Positions 58,950 to 64,000 of a stretch of DNA of 64,000 bases are shown piece by piece (positions within the stretch are counted from its first letter, which is position 1; each line of letters begins with the position of its first letter). This DNA is from Setaria digitata (Eukaryota > Nematoda > Chromadorea > Rhabditida > Setariidae). The stretch is taken from positions 3,668 through 67,667 of the forward strand of contig RCAB01000155.1 in the NCBI GenBank assembly GCA_003640385.1. The letters are read 5' to 3'. Under the pieces are notes generated by a model that had not been told where the DNA came from, ran no database searches, and was given only the letters and a program-made list of their open reading frames with translations. Both the position numbers and the translations under genes were made by a program.

Positions 58950-60663
58950 CTATAAAATAATAAATTGGTAAAATAATTTTGCCTATTTATTGTCTGTGTG
59001 AATCTGCCTGCAGTATTCAAATTTTGAGCATTAATTCAGAGTGTAGGAAAACAAATTTGATTAATACATTTTTGAAATTTAAATGCCCTAAAAAAATGAT
59101 TTGTAATGTATTAAAAAAAAAAAAAAAGTGAGAAGCGCCTAATATCTGAACATCATTCTTAACCATTTTTTTTTTCTTTTTCGTATGTATATTCTTCTCC
59201 CTTCAATTAATGCGCAGTACACTTTGATGTAAATTAAAATTGAACTTTAATTAATACATTATCATATATAAAGATTGCTTCAGCTATAGCACAGTATTAA
59301 AATGATATAAATTAATGCTAGAACTATAATTGTAAGATATTCATTACTTGTCTCCAATTAATATATGGTGCTTATTTTTTTGCATTAAATAAAGCATCGC
59401 AGTTATTATTTGCTTCAGTTAATGCATAATATTTATAATCTGTTTCATTTGTTGTATAGTAATTAATTAACCGCGTTAATAAATGTTAATAAATATTAAA
59501 GCAATAAAAGCTTTGAAATATAGATGTTTAAAAATGAAAAAATAATAATTCATAATTGGTTTTAAATGTCAGAATGAGGAGGAGAAGAAAAATCAACAAT
59601 ATCTTAGTGGATGATTATAATAGAGTGCTGCAACAAATTGCCCATTTCTTCCAACGATTACTTGAGCACTGTTTCTGTGATACAATTAATGTCACTCTCA
59701 TAAGCAGAAGAATGGATGGTGGTGGTTGGTTGGCGATGAATGATTCCTTTGGTTTGAAGTTTTATCTCTTTTAAAATTTATGTTTTTGAAATTTAATCGA
59801 ATGTTTACTGTCAAATGATTTTTTTATTCTATTTTAATTTAAATTCCCAATTTATATCTGTTTCATTATTACAATGGTTTAATTAGTTCATTATTATATT
59901 TTTGGATTTTTTATTTATTAATTCTTGCACTGCTCCATGCTTTTTCTTTCTCATTAGTCTTCTCTTATCGATCACTATCTTAATTTCTCTTTTCTCCTCT
60001 TTCCTTTCTTCTTTTTTTGAAACTTACTCTTTTACATTGTTCCTCATTTTTTTTTTTTGCTCTCAGTCCTTCGACCTTTGCACCATTTCTCTACCCTCAG
60101 TCGTTAACAGAAATATTCTTAGATTTGAGCAATAAATATTGTCTTTTTTTTTTGCTGTTTAGCAATCCAGAAAGGGAAAAAAAATATTATTTGTCTTTAG
60201 AAAAAGGAACCTTTTTTTAAATCTTCAAAAAGGATAAGAGAAGCTTTTTCTCTGTCTATCAAAAAATTATGTTATGAAGTATTTTCCTTCTCTCTCTCTC
60301 TTTCGTATTTTTAATTTCTCAAATGTAAATGTTTGAATTTTGTTGATGTGTGGGTGAAAAACTGCAGTGAGTTATTCCGATCACTTGCATCGTATCAAAT
60401 TTAAGTCTAGATAGATTTTATCGTTTTGCTGTATAAATATAAACAGATGAAGTCTCTTTTCTACATTGTTGATTCTTCGTGAATGTGTTTCTTCATAAAT
60501 ATTGGAGATAGACTAGAATTGAAGTTTTTGCTAAATGAACATAGTGAAGGCAGTTCAGTTTGCATTCCATAGCTTATGACCAGTTAATATATATTGTTGC
60601 ACTAATCTATCGTTATAATGTATCGTCAAGAGAAAAGCTAATCATTATTATATTTAAATAGTG
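58950..60663. other. Divergent intergenic region upstream of SSU72
   Basis: AT-rich, with C/T-rich tracts around 59930-60110 and 60280-60305. No gene called. An open minus-strand stretch near 59617-59701 might be the first exon of the gene to the left. Confidence 0.45.
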
Positions 60664-63007
60664 ATGACAAGTATGGGAAAATTACGTTTTGCCGTAAGTT
60701 GCTCAAGCAACATGAATAGAAGTATGGAGGCACACAGTTTTCTACAGTAAGTTTAGTTTTTATATTTTATGGTCTTTTTTTTTCTTCTTTAATATGAAGT
60801 TACATCTGGGCCTCTTCAAATGTTATATTCCAATTTCATTTTTATCATTTATGGATTAAGAAGAGTTTGAAAGTTTGAAGTTAAGAAGGCTAAGGCTAAA
60901 GGCTAAGGATTTTTTTTTACGGTTTTTTTTTCCTATTTCATAGAACTCGTCAGAAATATCTTAACTAATTTGAAGCACCTGATTTTTATAAGCTTGCTAG
61001 GTGAGAATTAACATGCTAATTGCTCAATTTATTGGTTTGATTTAAACTACTTTTTTTTTCGTTTTGCAAAAAATTATTTGAAAGTTCGTTTTTATCTAAG
61101 CGCAACTGAAGGCCTTCTTTTACTATAATGCTAAAAAAAAACTAGTAGTGTTTATTAATTTTACTTGAGTAATTTTTCCCTTGAGTTCATTAGAAATGAC
61201 ATATTGTATCCTATAGTCTCTTCCTTGTTGATTTTAAAGCACTTTTGAGTACGGAACCGATCGTCAAACAAGGTGGATAATTATTTAGGATGGATGTTCC
61301 TTTTTTTAGGATGAATGTTCTATAATTTGTGCATTAATTGTGCGATTTTTCATTCAGTTTATTATATTATCTTTTCATAAATTTTTAACAGCAAATTTGG
61401 GCGTTAAAGAATGCAGGAGTTGTTATATGGATTATATGAAAACACTATGAATATTCCAGATCACAGAAAAGGATGATTCATGCATGGAAATTTTAATATT
61501 TTATCCATTCTGAACCACATTATGAAATATTTTAGGAAAAGAGGTTTCAACGTTGAGTCATTTGGTTCGGGAAGTCAAGTTAAATTACCTGGTCCTACAC
61601 CAGATCGACCAAATTGTTATGATTTCGGTGTAGCCACATATGATTTCATATACAATGATTTAAAACAAAAGGACTCCCAGTTGTAATTTCTTTTTTTTTT
61701 ACGTTTTTTTTTTCTTTTTTAGTTCCCTCCTAATTACAAGAAAAGATGGCTTCTTTTACTTCATTAAACAAATATTTGCAGATATACGCAGAATGGTTTA
61801 TTAAATATGTTAGATCGTAATCGTAGGATAAAAGATATGCCGCAGAAATTTCAACATTTCAGTGGAAAATTTGATGTAATAATATGTCTGGAGGAAAGAG
61901 TATATGATCAGGTATATTTCCTTTTAATATCTATATTGTGATGAAGGATAATTTAATGCATTTTGATATTACTTGCAATGTGATAAAACTTGGGGGATTC
62001 TATTTCTGAAGTATTAATTAGGGAATTTAATAAAATTTCATAACTGAGGAATAAGATTTGAAATTAAGGAAGTAGGGAATTACTATTAGTAGCGAAGAAT
62101 ATATGAAATAGTTCGAATTGTTGCCCAGGAATAGATAGATTAAGCTAAATGATTGATTCCTGGTTTCGCGAATATCCTTTGCACTATAGGCATGGCGTAT
62201 GGATTAGTCTGCGAAACGGTTCCGTGTTTGGGATCATTTTGCTAATTGAATAGTTTCACCATTTAAATTCTGCGTACAAAAGCTATTATCCGCTTAATTT
62301 TGAGATAGTGGAGGATCTACAGACACGTGATACAAATGAGGGTGACAGTGTCCATGTGATCAATATTGATATACAAGATAATCATGAAGAAGCTACCATA
62401 GGAGCTTTATTTGTTTGCGATTTGTGTGCAAAGGTTTGTTTTTATTAGCTTTTCCTAATGGTTGGAGCTATTATGATGAAGGATACCAACCACTGCTTGA
62501 TGTTTGGGTCCGACTCATCTCTGAATGAGTTGATATAGCCGTATTCTTGTTCTTAAAAATTTTTTCATTCAACAGTGAGACGTATGGAGATAATTTCAAA
62601 AGCAGTCAATTATTATAAAGTTGAGAAGACTATGAAAAAGGCTTTTGCCAATATGGCAGATTAAGTTTCCATAGAGGAAGGTTGGCTTCTCTTACTTCGA
62701 GAAAATTTTTTATTTAATAATTTGACCACAGTCTTATTGTTCTTTTTATTAATTATTATGATAAGTGCAAAGAGCTGAGCTGAGTTAGATTTGGATGGTA
62801 TAACCCTCAACATATTTTTGTTCTTGGCTACAGGCACTTCAGACCCTCTAACAACGAAGAGTTTCTGAAATATTTGTGTTAATTCTACATATTCCATTTC
62901 AGTTAGAGGCTTGTGAAGATTTGGATAATGAAATTGATGAAGTGTTAACAGAATTTGAACAAAATAACACTCGGCGCAATATTTTGCATACAATTTGTTT
63001 TTATTAA
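60664..63007 (+). CDS. SSU72: SSU72, RNA polymerase II CTD Ser5 phosphatase
   Basis: Protein phosphatase of the low-molecular-weight PTP-like fold; removes Ser5/Ser7 phosphate from the RNA polymerase II CTD and works with the cleavage and polyadenylation complex. Exons: 60664-60746, 61536-61682, 61782-61911, 62305-62433, 62903-63007 (stop 63005-63007); 197 residues, against 194 in human, all phases correct. The CX5R catalytic loop is C13-SSNMN-R19, followed by S20. Other signatures: QVKLPGPTPDRPN, YTQNGLLNMLDRN, ICLEERVYDQ, the general-acid Asp region NIDIQDNHEEATIGA (about 140-154) and the C-terminal ILHTICFY. A perfect gtaagt (60694-60699) lies inside the first exon, just before the catalytic Cys codon. 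Confidence 0.97.
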
Positions 63008-64000
63008 GGAATGGTGATATGGCTTGTTATTGATTACATTCAATGCTTGGTGTGTAAAATTCTGTTCTGTTTATTCATTCTGAACGTATGAACATAAATA
63101 TTTCCTGTATGAATAGGATCCTTAGTAAGTATAATAGGACATTTAAAGAATAACTTTCCGTACTTGCAAAACTGTAAAGTTGGTATTTTGGAAGGATGAG
63201 GAAGCGAAGAAATGGCGATGTTTGAGATAGTAAAAAAAAGCAGCATACTTCGTTACACCGTTTTAGGTTTTTTTTCTTCATGTATTCATTTGTTAATCAG
63301 GTTAACAGCAGATTGATTAGCCTAATGTGACTAGGAATTTCTTACCATTTTCATTTTAAATATACCCTGATTCCGTAATTTCAATAAAATCGATAGAAAA
63401 ATTTGACACTCAGTATCACATGTTATTTTTGTCATCTCTTTGTATAGTTTACCATTTGTTCTTCCTTGTTTCATTGTCATTATGCCATTTGTTTTGATAT
63501 ATTTTGTGAAGTTAATATGAAACGCAGAAGAACGAACATTTCGCCTATTTTTTTTGTATATGCTTGGTACTGTATTAATGTTTTTTTCATTCTTTATTTC
63601 TTTTTTTTTTTGCTTTGATTTATTTCTCCTTAAACATTTATTTATCACACCATATTTTCTCTTATTCTTTGCTATGAAAATTACTCAATTCTTTGGTGCT
63701 CAAAAGGAAGCGAAAAATTTATTTCATATCATTCATGATGATTTCTTGTTTCCTGATTGCAAAATTGCAAAAAAAAAAAAAAAAAGCATACCTTATCGTC
63801 ACCACTGACATTCCCATCATAACTACTGGCCTGATGATAGTGATATTGGAATCGTTCGAGTGTAAAATCTCATTTGTCCTTTTTTTTTTTCTCGAACATT
63901 TTTCGCATGCGCTAAAATTTAAATCATCTGTGATCTAGGTTTTCTTTTTTTTTTTTTGTTTCACATTCAGGAACAATGAATTACACTATTATGATATTGA
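63008..64000. other. Right end, possible minus-strand exon
   Basis: Mostly T-rich low-complexity sequence. On the minus strand about 63863-63787 is open, with moderate composition (residues like ERFQYHYHQASSYDG), followed by a gtatgc donor. That could be one exon of a gene entering from the right. The evidence is too thin for a gene call. Confidence 0.3.

Noticed and set aside
59556..59774. Plus-strand 72-codon frame as a gene
   Set aside because: No supporting splice sites or family features; the opposite strand is equally open, so undecided.
1..64000. CRISPR arrays, bacterial operons, endosymbiont transfers, tRNA or rRNA genes
   Set aside because: No direct-repeat/spacer pattern, no intronless bacterial-like frames of normal composition, and no convincing B-box or clover-leaf sequence were seen by eye; a tRNA scan would settle the last point.

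Overview
The window looks like a nuclear scaffold of a nematode, probably of the spirurid/filarial kind. It is very AT-rich, with A or T homopolymers every few hundred bases. Its genes are split into many small exons with GT..(T)TTCAG or TTTAG introns, several start codons sit 10-25 nt after a 3' splice-like site (as in spliced-leader trans-splicing), and pairs of genes lie only 265-320 bp apart in one direction. The species call is inference. I built the gene models by reading exon by exon, keeping splice phase, and comparing with protein families I know; no search was run.

Layout. 1.5-14.0 kb (+): a CLC-type chloride channel in 19 recognised exons, with a degraded exon duplication, a duplicated intronic segment and a minisatellite that begins inside its last codons. 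14.7-22.4 kb: a gene desert holding several perfect inverted repeats. 22.4-50.2 kb: seven consecutive minus-strand genes, in transcription order WASHC1 (WASH), PIGP, NOA1, SNX14, a PRELI-domain protein, EMC5 and NDUFAF6. 51.9-53.8 kb (+): two small unrecognised models. 54.6-59 kb (-): a multi-exon membrane protein I do not recognise. 60.7-63.0 kb (+): SSU72.

How the genes relate. The minus-strand run mixes mitochondrial functions (NOA1 mitoribosome GTPase, PRELI lipid carrier, NDUFAF6 complex I assembly), ER membrane and GPI-anchor functions (EMC5, PIGP) and endosomal functions (SNX14, WASH). PIGP-NOA1 (265 bp apart) and EMC5-NDUFAF6 (319 bp) are close enough to be nematode operon pairs. SSU72 is the RNA polymerase II CTD phosphatase and stands alone at the right end.

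Cautions. Four of the five single N bases (4416, 28534, 37240, 48095) are flanked by near-identical direct copies of 38-174 bp. These look like unmerged contig overlaps and they falsely duplicate parts of SNX14 and PRELI exons. I found no CRISPR array, intact transposon or convincing tRNA. I see no dramatic new system; the best leads are the exon and minisatellite events in the CLC gene, the desert hairpins, the GC-AG introns and the unrecognised membrane protein.
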